Origin: Fusibacillus kribbianus
GTDB taxonomy: Bacteria > Bacillota > Clostridia > Lachnospirales > Lachnospiraceae
Length of the DNA: 64,000 nucleotides
NCBI RefSeq assembly: GCF_030053595.1
Contig: NZ_JASGBQ010000003.1
Location: forward strand, 1 to 64,000
Direction: 5' to 3'
Translations under genes and position numbers: made by a program
The notes under the pieces: model-generated
What the model was told of the DNA's origin: nothing
The model's database searches: none
What the model saw: only the letters and a program-made list of their open reading frames with translations
Shown here: piece after piece, positions 25,416 to 32,778 of the stretch
Layout of the letters: every line of letters begins with the position of its first letter
How positions within the stretch are numbered: the stretch's first letter is position 1

Positions 25416-25429
25416 TGTAAACGTTATCA
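25416..25429. promoter_or_regulatory. LacI-type operator upstream of the LacI gene
   Basis: TGTAAACGTTATCA is a second close match to the LacI-family operator (12 of 14 positions), 83 bp upstream of the LacI start codon. With the site at 25278 it brackets the divergent promoter region. Confidence 0.55.
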
Positions 25430-25511
25430 TATAGATATTATATTATTGATTGCTTTTAGAAAAGTTTTATATTATAATATTTTTTATTACAGAAACCAAA
25501 TGGAGGTATTT

Positions 25512-26543
25512 ATGAAAAATATTACCATAAGAGACATTGCCAATCAGGCCGGCGTTTCTGTTGCCACCGTATCCCGTGTAATTAATAATCACTCGAACGT
25601 ATCCCCCAAAGCAGAAGAACGGGTCCGGAACGCCATTCAGGCCTTCAACTATTACCCAAATCGTGCCGCCAGAGAATTGAAATGTCAGACCTCCAAAACC
25701 ATCGCCTTTCTGATCGCCGACAGCACTAATGAATACTACAGTCAGATCGCCCAGGCGATCATCCAAATCATAAAAGAATTTGGCTATACTCTGTTCATCT
25801 GCAACTGTTTCAATGACAGCGAAATCGAAAAGAATTATCTGACCATGCTGTATGAGCGAAATGTTGACGGTATTATCCTGAACAGCTGCGGAAGCAATGA
25901 TGACTTTATTGTTGAGCTCAGCCAGAAAATTCCCATAGTTCTGGTTCACAGACGGATAAGCGACCCCTCCTTTCAGGGCGATTTTGTCGATGCAGATTTC
26001 GGAAACAGTACCTATGAGATGACCATGCAGCTCATAAGAAATAATCATCGGAAAATCGGAATAATTTCCGGCCCCCTTTCCATCAGTTCTGCCTATGAAC
26101 GCTTCCGCAATTTCAAACGGGCCATGAAGGAAATCGGCATGGAAATTGATAGCACTTATCCTTATATGGCGGAAGGTCCCCATGATTCCCAGTTCGGTTA
26201 TCATGCCGCTTCCATTCTGCTTTCTCTCCCCGAGCCGCCTACTGCCATTATTTCCGGCCACAATGAAACCTGTATCGGCCTGCTCCGTTATTGTCAGGAA
26301 AAGGGGGTTGCCATTCCGGATCAGCTTTCTGTAGCTTCCCCTTGCAACGTAAACTTAGTGGATCTTTTTTATGTAAATCCTTCTTGTGCACTTCCCGACA
26401 CCTGGGCTCTCGGTTCCCGAATCGGGCAGATGCTTCTGGATCGAATCCGTTCTGACGATCCAATCCGGAACCGTGAGGTCGTATTTATGCCCAAAATCAT
26501 TGATGGCAACGCCATTCGTAAATTGCCGGCTGAAAACGAATAA
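25512..26543 (+). CDS. LacI-family transcriptional regulator (controls liv-like operon)
   Basis: This 343-residue repressor has the N-terminal LacI helix-turn-helix ITIRDIANQAGVSVATVSRV followed by the hinge-region NYYPNRAARELK, and a sugar-binding-protein-like ligand domain (IAFLIADSTNEYYSQIAQAI onward, with HRKIGIISGP). The ATG at 25512 is preceded by GGAGG; the frame is open for 50 codons upstream but without a comparable site. It is divergent from the LivJ-like gene, with two operator-like sites between, so it most likely controls that operon in response to a sugar-like ligand. Confidence 0.9.
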   Translation: MKNITIRDIANQAGVSVATVSRVINNHSNVSPKAEERVRNAIQAFNYYPNRAARELKCQTSKTIAFLIADSTNEYYSQIAQAIIQIIKEFGYTLFICNCFNDSEIEKNYLTMLYERNVDGIILNSCGSNDDFIVELSQKIPIVLVHRRISDPSFQGDFVDADFGNSTYEMTMQLIRNNHRKIGIISGPLSISSAYERFRNFKRAMKEIGMEIDSTYPYMAEGPHDSQFGYHAASILLSLPEPPTAIISGHNETCIGLLRYCQEKGVAIPDQLSVASPCNVNLVDLFYVNPSCALPDTWALGSRIGQMLLDRIRSDDPIRNREVVFMPKIIDGNAIRKLPAENE

Positions 26544-26597
26544 TTTTCTCAGATTCTATCATTGAACGTCGGCTCATTCAACCGGAGCATTAAAAGA

Positions 26598-26645
26598 AGC
26601 CCGGCTTAGGCAGACGATTAATTCTGATGCCTAGCTGGGCTCCTT
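26598..26645. terminator. Terminator between the LacI gene and the next operon
   Basis: AGCCCGGCTTAGGCA pairs with TGCCTAGCTGGGCT (one mismatch and one bulge), followed by CCTTTT on the plus strand. It serves the LacI gene and perhaps the convergent gene at 26683. Confidence 0.8.
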
Positions 26646-26682
26646 TTCAATTTTTGCATTTTAAAAATCAGATTTTTCCGGA

Positions 26683-27609
26683 TCAATACCGTCCTGTCTT
26701 ATAACTCCCCGTCCCGTTCTGGAACATGGTCCGGACAGTGGCATAGCTGGCAAAGGCAGTCAACAGATAACCGACAATCAGATCCTTCCAGTACATGGAA
26801 CTGATCTGCGGCTCCTTCAAAAAGTCCGGAATCGCCCTGTACGCATCAAAGAAGGTAATGGGAACCTCGTTTCGGAAGGCCTTGTAGATCTCATAGGCAA
26901 AGCCGATGTTGTGAGCAAAATAAATCATTACGGCAACGATCACCAGACAGACGGCAACACCCGGAACACTGACCTTTCCCCCGAATTTCTCATAGCCCTT
27001 CAAAGCGCACACCGCCGATACCAGCCCTGCAATGCCGGCTATATAACCAAACTGATAGATCAGCACCCAGAGGACTCCGCCCAAAAGCGCTCCGAGGAAT
27101 GCCCCCACAAGGCCGGTCACCATATTGCCCTTTTTCTGTGCCAGATTCTGCCGGTTGCTTTCCAGTTCTCCCACAATGCCGTTATAGCAGCCATCGCACA
27201 GCATATCCAGACGGCCGTTTATCACAGAAAGAGTGGTGGGATGATCCTCTCCGCAGGCCGCGCAGCAGGGGGTGTAACCGTTTTCTGTCAGATAAGAGAC
27301 CAATCTGTCCAGCACCATTCGGATCTGTGAAGCGACCGACCTGGTTCTCTTAAATGCAAGAGCCACCTTTTTCCCGTCATAGGATGCCATCTTGATCTTC
27401 TTATTGGCCGAGCGGAGCTCTTCCAGCAGCTTGTCCATGGTATAGGCCGGCGGATTTGCGCCTGCTCTGGCATTGACTGCCACCTCCCAGAGAGTACCGC
27501 CATCTCTCACACACACCGGATAACCGGAAATTGTTCCCTGAAGCACATTTTTCGGCCGTTCAACAAGATAATCCGTGCCTTTTATCAGATCTGCTAAAGC
27601 CTGTTTCAT
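26683..27609 (-). CDS. Membrane protein with a CxxC zinc-ribbon-like segment, unknown function
   Basis: This 308-residue protein has a soluble N-terminal half (residues 1-155) containing CCAAC and CDGC pairs that could bind zinc, followed by four or so membrane segments (GLVGAFLGALLGGVLWVLIY, then YIAGIAGLVSAVCAL, then VAVCLVIVAVMIYF, and one near the C-terminus). I recognise no family. The ATG at 27609 overlaps the DUF3786 stop codon, so the two are translated together at the end of the ogt-nfo operon. Confidence 0.7.
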   Translation of the reverse strand: MKQALADLIKGTDYLVERPKNVLQGTISGYPVCVRDGGTLWEVAVNARAGANPPAYTMDKLLEELRSANKKIKMASYDGKKVALAFKRTRSVASQIRMVLDRLVSYLTENGYTPCCAACGEDHPTTLSVINGRLDMLCDGCYNGIVGELESNRQNLAQKKGNMVTGLVGAFLGALLGGVLWVLIYQFGYIAGIAGLVSAVCALKGYEKFGGKVSVPGVAVCLVIVAVMIYFAHNIGFAYEIYKAFRNEVPITFFDAYRAIPDFLKEPQISSMYWKDLIVGYLLTAFASYATVRTMFQNGTGSYKTGRY

Positions 27610-28256
27610 TCTTCTTTCCCCTCCATAAAATATCTCATACATTCTGCCCCCAGCATGACAACCGTCTCCGCATGGGTAAAATCCGTGACATTCCTGTCAT
27701 ATAACAGGTTGATCTTCGCCGGAAAATCCTCATCGCCATCCCAGAAGATCACGCGCATGGGAATGCAGGAAAAGACCGGCACCTGAAAGGCCGCATCTCC
27801 ATAGGGGATGGGAAGAAATCCCAGAGCCTCCCCGGCGGCCCGGAACTTAGCAGTCCGCCCGGAAAAATGCTTTGCAAAAGGAATAAGCACCTGTCGTTCA
27901 AAAGCCGCCTCAAACACCCCGGCATCTTTCACATCTCTGAAATGCACCCATTCTCCGGAATTTTTCGCTCCCTCTTTGGCATAATAAAGCAGACTGTAGA
28001 CGGCCATAATCTCATCGAATTCCGGCTCATAATCCGGTTTTTCCGGACAGGTGATACGCCCTGTTTTCCTGTCGATCCGATGAGGGATCCCGAAATAAAG
28101 AAGCCGGATGCTGTCCTCATCATAATCATGAATTCCCGCCTTTTCACACAAAGCTGCCGCATCCCAGGTCAGAAATTTCCGCCTCCAGTGCTCCAGCACC
28201 TTTTCGTAATTGGAGGAAGGGCTGCCACGTCTTTCCGCTCTGTTTTCTTTTTCCAT
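27606..28256 (-). CDS. DUF3786-family protein
   Basis: This 216-residue soluble protein resembles the DUF3786 family of anaerobes: YYNRKILT-like HDYDEDSIRLLYFGIPHRID, a central YAKEGAKNSGEWVHFRDVK, then AFQVPVFSCIPMRVIFWDGDEDFPAKINLLYD and a C-terminal helix. The function of the family is not established; some members occur near corrinoid or metal-cluster proteins. The ATG overlaps the nfo stop codon (ATGA). Confidence 0.7.
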   Translation of the reverse strand: MEKENRAERRGSPSSNYEKVLEHWRRKFLTWDAAALCEKAGIHDYDEDSIRLLYFGIPHRIDRKTGRITCPEKPDYEPEFDEIMAVYSLLYYAKEGAKNSGEWVHFRDVKDAGVFEAAFERQVLIPFAKHFSGRTAKFRAAGEALGFLPIPYGDAAFQVPVFSCIPMRVIFWDGDEDFPAKINLLYDRNVTDFTHAETVVMLGAECMRYFMEGKEE

Positions 28257-29086
28257 CAGACAGACACCTCTTTCAAAAACCGGATTTCCTCCGCCCAGCC
28301 CGCATCGTCATTTGGTGTTTCCAGTATGCAGGGAAGCCCCTGCACTGCCGGATGGCTGACCAGGCGCCGGAAGGTCTCCTTTCCGATCTGTCCCTCTCCC
28401 AGCCTTGCGTGGCGGTCCTTATGACTTCCCAGCCCGTTGAGGCTGTCATTGGTATGTACAGCCTTAAGCCGTTTCAGACCGATCACCCGGTCGAACTCGG
28501 TAAAAACGCCGTCCATATCTCCCACAATATCATATCCTGCATCCCACACATGACAGGTATCCAGACAGACCCCCACCTTGTGTGAAAGCTCCACCCTGTC
28601 CAGGATTTCTCTCAGATCCTCAAAGGTACCGCCGATCTCACTGCCTTTACCGGCCATGGTCTCCAACAGCACGGTTGTGTGCTGCTCTTCCGTGAGGATT
28701 TCGTTGAGGACAGAGGCAATCAGTTCAATTCCCTTTTCTCTCCCCTGTCCCACATGACAGCCGGGATGAAAATTGTAATAATTCCCCGGCGTATACTCCA
28801 GCCGCCGGATATCATCAGCCATGGTTTCCCGCGCAAAGGTCCGAAGCTCTTCCCTGGCTGCACAGGCATTTAACGTATACGGTGCATGGGCCACCACCGG
28901 CCCCAGTCCGTCGGCCTTTGCCATGGACCGGAATTTCCCTGCATCCTCCGGATCCAGTTCCTTTGCCCTTCCTCCTCTGGGATTTCTTGTAAAAAATGCA
29001 AAGGTATCTCCGCCCAGCTTCCGGATCTGCTTTCCCATCGCCTCATATCCCTTTGAGGAAGAAATGTGGCTTCCTGCGTATATCAT
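28256..29086 (-). CDS. nfo: Endonuclease IV (AP endonuclease)
   Basis: This 276-residue zinc enzyme cuts DNA at abasic sites in base-excision repair. The metal-binding motifs are clear: FHPGCHVGQG, LLETMAGKGSEIG, CLDTCHVWDAGYD and HTNDSLNGLGSHKDRHARLG. MIYAGSHISSSKGY at 29086 is the canonical start, four bases into the overlap with ogt. The frame extends 76 codons further up but that part overlaps ogt in another frame. Confidence 0.95.
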   Translation of the reverse strand: MIYAGSHISSSKGYEAMGKQIRKLGGDTFAFFTRNPRGGRAKELDPEDAGKFRSMAKADGLGPVVAHAPYTLNACAAREELRTFARETMADDIRRLEYTPGNYYNFHPGCHVGQGREKGIELIASVLNEILTEEQHTTVLLETMAGKGSEIGGTFEDLREILDRVELSHKVGVCLDTCHVWDAGYDIVGDMDGVFTEFDRVIGLKRLKAVHTNDSLNGLGSHKDRHARLGEGQIGKETFRRLVSHPAVQGLPCILETPNDDAGWAEEIRFLKEVSV

Positions 29087-29592
29087 AAAACGCCCTCCAG
29101 TTCCAACAGTTTTCTTTTGATATCCAGTCCTCCGGCATATCCTGTCAGGGAGCCTCCTGCACCGATGACCCGATGGCAGGGAACCACAATGGGAAGAGGA
29201 TTTTTGTGGTTTGCCATGCCAACGGCCCTTCCGGCCCCGGGATTTCCTATGGTCGCTGCGATCTGTCCGTAGCTTCTGGTCTCTCCGTAGGGAATTTCGG
29301 AAAGCGCTGCCCATACCCGGCGCTGAAATTCCGTTCCCTCCGGTCTGAGGGGCAGTTCAAACGTCTTCCTTTTCCCGGCAAAATACTCGGAAAGCTGGCA
29401 GACCGCCAGAATAAGAACCGAAGAGGCTTCCCCGCGTGCTTCCTCTGACCTGTCAAAGGCCAATGCTACCGATCCATCGGCCAATTCCCCGGCCGTATTA
29501 TCGCAGGAAGCTTCTCTCGCAAACAGGATCTTTTTCAGCGCGCCGTCTTCTGCCTCCAGCAAAAGCGGCCCCACCGGCGACTTCATATACAT
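29083..29592 (-). CDS. ogt: Methylated-DNA-protein cysteine methyltransferase
   Basis: This 169-residue suicide enzyme removes alkyl groups from O6-alkylguanine. The active site PIVVPCHRVIG is intact, with FQRRVWAALSEIPYGETRSYG and AVGMANHKNPLP before it and GSLTGYAGGLDIKRKLLELE after. MYMKSPVGPL at 29592 fits the family start and has a weak GGAAGAG site; an ATG 14 codons upstream is possible. Together with nfo it forms a DNA repair operon. Confidence 0.93.
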   Translation of the reverse strand: MYMKSPVGPLLLEAEDGALKKILFAREASCDNTAGELADGSVALAFDRSEEARGEASSVLILAVCQLSEYFAGKRKTFELPLRPEGTEFQRRVWAALSEIPYGETRSYGQIAATIGNPGAGRAVGMANHKNPLPIVVPCHRVIGAGGSLTGYAGGLDIKRKLLELEGVL

Positions 29593-29689
29593 CGTATCCA
29601 ACTCTTCCGCCCCCCTTTTTCTATACTGTAACATATTTTTTTCTTTTTGACGACCCTTACGGAGAGAAAACCGGCCTACACAGAGCAGG

Positions 29690-30025
29690 CCCGTATACAT
29701 CCAGGCTCCGAAAAAGGGGAATGCCCTCTGCCGCCATTTCCTGGATCTGTGTCTTTGCGTAAGCTACTTTCTGATATCCCTGATGTCTGGGGAAGGAATA
29801 GTAAACGATGGTCTCAGTTCCCATTTCCTTTGCCCTCTCTGCCATCTGTTTACCGGAAATGTATGCGTCGCCGTCGATAACCAGGTCAGCAGCTGCGTTT
29901 ATAACATCAGGATTCTCGTTGGGACCGCCTACGATGTACAGAACGTCCGGACGGATCTCTTTTGCCTTGGCAATGGCTGCTGCCGTCTCCGCCGCTTTCG
30001 TTTCTGCTGTAATCTCCTCTTGGTT
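29690..30025 (-). pseudogene. Fragment of a DUF3798-type substrate-binding protein
   Basis: The minus strand keeps an open frame from a stop codon at 30026-30028 through TAETKAAETAAAIAKAKEI, RPDVLYIVGGPNENPDVINA, DLVIDGDAYISGKQMAERAK and TIVYYSFPRHQGYQ. The VYYSFPRH segment and its surroundings resemble DUF3798 proteins, which are lipoproteins thought to bind ABC-transporter substrates. There is no start codon, signal sequence or C-terminal half, and the last residues (after about 29700) are unrelated. It is a decayed gene behind a leader with an attenuator-like structure. Confidence 0.6.
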
Positions 30026-30072
30026 TCACGCGTTAATTCGTTACCTTGTTAATGGTTTTTCCACAAAAAAAA

Positions 30073-30088
30073 CAGGCCCACCAGCCTG
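30073..30088 (-). terminator. Attenuator-like terminator after the Cys-rich leader peptide
   Basis: On the minus strand CAGGC and GCCTG form a 5-bp stem with a 6-nt loop, followed at once by eight T. It lies 33 bp past the stop codon of a cysteine-rich short peptide. Confidence 0.6.
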
Positions 30089-30120
30089 CGATCATTCTAT
30101 CTATCAATGCCAGACTCGTT

Positions 30121-30225
30121 TCAACAGTACCTTAACTTATGGATATGACAAAAAGACGTACAACAACATACGCCGTTTCTACATTCCATTCTGTTCAGTA
30201 CCATTATTGTTCTTCCGGTTATCAT
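30121..30225 (-). CDS. Short cysteine-rich leader peptide
   Basis: A 34-codon frame starts with ATG at 30225, six or so bases after AAAGGAGA. It contains CRNGVCCCTSFC (residues 15-26, with three cysteine codons in a row) and ends RYC before the stop codon. A T-rich hairpin terminator follows. This is the arrangement of a ribosome-mediated attenuator that reads cysteine supply. Its former target, the DUF3798-type gene, is broken. It is too short for a homology claim. Confidence 0.5.
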   Translation of the reverse strand: MITGRTIMVLNRMECRNGVCCCTSFCHIHKLRYC

Positions 30226-30302
30226 TTTGTCTCCTTTCTTAAAACCCTATTACCTATCGGTTTTATATGTTTTTGATGGTTATTACACTACCATGGTTGA
30301 AC

Positions 30303-30950
30303 TCATTTGCCAATATAAAATTTAATTTTTTTGCACAGACATCTGCAAACACCGGAAACGGGAGGGTCCCCCTCCCAGTTTTTCCATACCACCACAACGG
30401 AAATCAGAACATTTCCAAGGCAGATTCCCGGCGTACGCCCGAAGAATAAGGCCGCCGCCGATACCGCTCCCAGAATAAGAAACGCATAAACGCTCCGCCT
30501 TTCATTGGGGCGAATCACAACCGCCGCCGAAAAGAAAATATACAGGGACGTCAAAAGCCACACGCTTCTGCTGTAGGGCAGGATTCCCAGAAGTACGCCG
30601 AAGCTGACGGCAATGGCCTTTCCGCCATGACCGCTCTTCCAGGCAGGGAAAGCATGGCCGATCACCGGAGCCGCCATAACACCGGCAAACCAGAGACTCA
30701 CCGGAGCCAGCACCTTTCCCGCCCACATAACAGGCAGCCATCCCTTGCCGATATCCAGAATCAGACACAGGATCCCCATGGGGATCCCTGCATATTTCAT
30801 CACATTGGAGGTGCCGGGATTGTGATCTTCGCTGACTGCTTCGATATCCATGCCCTTAAAATACCTGGGCAGAATATGTCCGAACAGCACACTTCCCATC
30901 CCATAGCCCAGAGCCATGAATAAAAGTGCCGCTATTTCCCCGTTTCTCAT
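30303..30950 (-). CDS. plsY: PlsY-family acyl-phosphate:glycerol-3-phosphate acyltransferase
   Basis: PlsY transfers an acyl group from acyl phosphate to glycerol 3-phosphate, the first step of phospholipid synthesis, in the membrane. This 215-residue protein has the expected membrane segments and motifs: GSVLFGHILPRYF, DHNPGTSNVMKYAG and GHAFPAWKSGHGGKA. The middle motif differs from the usual GNPGATNxxR, with Ser for Ala and Lys for Arg, so this is a divergent copy. MRNGEIAALL at 30950 is the start. It follows a GT28-type glycosyltransferase gene in the same operon. Confidence 0.8.
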   Translation of the reverse strand: MRNGEIAALLFMALGYGMGSVLFGHILPRYFKGMDIEAVSEDHNPGTSNVMKYAGIPMGILCLILDIGKGWLPVMWAGKVLAPVSLWFAGVMAAPVIGHAFPAWKSGHGGKAIAVSFGVLLGILPYSRSVWLLTSLYIFFSAAVVIRPNERRSVYAFLILGAVSAAALFFGRTPGICLGNVLISVVVVWKNWEGDPPVSGVCRCLCKKIKFYIGK

Positions 30951-30954
30951 CCTG

Positions 30955-32097
30955 CTACCTCCGTGTTTCAGTAAACTCTCTGTCTCCCCGGCAGTATGCC
31001 TCCATATAATCACAGATATCCGACGCAGCCCTTGCATTGATATAATGCTTCTGCGCCTCCTCCATTCTTCTTCTGGCCGCATCGTTTTTGAGAAGTTCCA
31101 GCACCTGCCGTCCCGTTTCTTTTTCACCGGCACCCATCACAGACATTCCGTGACCGGAGAAAAAAGCCGCATTTTTTGTCTCGCAGCCGGGAATCGGTGC
31201 AGAGTGGACCATGGGGATCCCTTTTGCCGCCGCCTCGGTACTGGTCAGACCGCCGGGCTTTGTCACCAGCACATCGCAGGCATCCATATACAAATCAGCC
31301 TGAGGCGTATAGTCAAGGACCAGAACCTTCCTGTTTCCCTGAAACTCCTTCCGGAGCTTTGCCTTTAATTTCTCATTATCTCCTCCAAGAATCAGGATCC
31401 TCCCATCTTCGGGAATCCCCTTTTCGATCACTTCCACCATTGCGAAAATATTGCCATATCCCATGCTCCCTGTCATAATCAGAACAAGAGGGCCTTCCGC
31501 GCCGATCCCCAGTCCACGTCTTGTCTCCAGCCTGTCCTTCTTCTCCCAGAATCTTTTGGACACGGGAATTCCGACAGGCACCAGCTTTTCCCTGCAGATT
31601 CCCCGCTCCTTATATTCCGCGATCAGTTCATCACTGGGAATAAAATAAACATCCATTCCCGTTTCTTCCGTAAATGGAATACAGGTATAATCTGTTGCCA
31701 CAAAAAAACAGGCGGCATCCAGCGGATAGTGCTTTTTTATATAGGTGATCGCCTCCGCAGGGAACAGGTGAGGCATCACAATACAGTCATATCCCTCTCT
31801 TCTGATATAGGAGTACAGTTTTTTGCTGTACAGGATATTGGCAAGATATACCGGAGATTTCCGTTTGGCAGAGCTGATCCTCCCCGCCACCTTGTAAGCT
31901 GCACCAAAAGCTTCCGGAAAGCTTGTCGTGGTTTTTACATAAACCTTCGTGGCATGCTTCGATGTCTTCGGACGTGCAAAACGGAGGGCATCCAGCATTT
32001 TGCATTCGATGCCCCTCCGCGTCAATTCCTCTTTTACGGCCCGCCCCGCAGCATTGTGTCCCTGGCCGGTATTACAGGAAAGAATTAAAGCTTTCAT
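30955..32097 (-). CDS. Glycosyltransferase family 28 protein (MGDG synthase/UgtP type)
   Basis: This 380-residue protein looks like the processive diacylglycerol glucosyltransferase UgtP and plant MGDG synthases: ILSCNTGQGHNAAGRAVKEEL at the start (acceptor side), VATDYTCIPF, MTGSMGYGN and VTKPGGLTSTEAAAKGIPMV (nucleotide-sugar site). Such enzymes add hexose to diacylglycerol to make glycolipids. It starts inside the stop codon of the TetR gene and runs into plsY, consistent with a membrane-lipid operon. Confidence 0.85.
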   Translation of the reverse strand: MKALILSCNTGQGHNAAGRAVKEELTRRGIECKMLDALRFARPKTSKHATKVYVKTTTSFPEAFGAAYKVAGRISSAKRKSPVYLANILYSKKLYSYIRREGYDCIVMPHLFPAEAITYIKKHYPLDAACFFVATDYTCIPFTEETGMDVYFIPSDELIAEYKERGICREKLVPVGIPVSKRFWEKKDRLETRRGLGIGAEGPLVLIMTGSMGYGNIFAMVEVIEKGIPEDGRILILGGDNEKLKAKLRKEFQGNRKVLVLDYTPQADLYMDACDVLVTKPGGLTSTEAAAKGIPMVHSAPIPGCETKNAAFFSGHGMSVMGAGEKETGRQVLELLKNDAARRRMEEAQKHYINARAASDICDYMEAYCRGDREFTETRR

Positions 32098-32669
32098 GAC
32101 TGCTCCTTTTTATCGATCAATTCAAAAATCGAGTGATTCATCAGAATATAGTAACCACGTATGATCTCCTCAACCGGAATATCCTGCTTTTCGTACATCA
32201 CCCAGGCTTTGATGACGCTGGCCAGGCTCAGGGAATAATGCTTTGCAATGACTTCCTTTCTCCAGATGTTGAGGCCGGGCTGTTCTTTCAGGGGATATTT
32301 CGTCAGACACTCAAGAAAGAAAAGGTACAGATACTGTTCCAGGATTTCCTCAAAGGAATTCTGCCCGGTGACTTCAAAGGCCTTCCGGTAAAAGGCACGC
32401 TCCCGCTCCATGTGCAGGACCAAAAGCTTGATCGCTTCCTCCTCCATACCATCATCCAGAAGCTTGCTCATACGCTTCCCCACATCCTCCTGAAACACAT
32501 CCTCCAGAAGCTCATATTTATCCCGGTAATAATTGTAAAAGGTGGGCCTCAGCACTCCAGCCTCATCGGTGATCATCTTCACGGTGATCTTGTCAAAGGA
32601 ATGACTCTTCATAAGCTCCTTGAGCCCCTCCTGCAGGAGAACCTTGGTCGCTTCCCTCTTTCGTTCCAT
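32094..32669 (-). CDS. TetR/AcrR-family regulator
   Basis: The 191 residues show an N-terminal TetR helix-turn-helix (FDKITVKMITDEAGVLRPTFYNYYRDKYELLEDVF in pieces; the FYNYYRDK motif is typical) and a helical ligand domain with a C-terminal part like those of DhaS-type activators. It is the first gene of an operon with the glycosyltransferase and plsY, so it probably controls lipid genes. The effector is unknown. Confidence 0.87.
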   Translation of the reverse strand: MERKREATKVLLQEGLKELMKSHSFDKITVKMITDEAGVLRPTFYNYYRDKYELLEDVFQEDVGKRMSKLLDDGMEEEAIKLLVLHMERERAFYRKAFEVTGQNSFEEILEQYLYLFFLECLTKYPLKEQPGLNIWRKEVIAKHYSLSLASVIKAWVMYEKQDIPVEEIIRGYYILMNHSIFELIDKKEQS

Positions 32670-32778
32670 TCTGCAACCCCTTCTTCAGTGACCGTTTCCT
32701 CATTGCTCAGCAGGTATCATCCGCGCTTCTTGCCATTATATCATAGATCCCCTTTTGCCGAAAGAGACATCTCTCATT

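Noticed and set aside
29657-29845. A 62-residue gene with its own start at 29845
   Set aside because: It is the middle of a longer open fragment of a DUF3798-type protein with no ribosome binding site.
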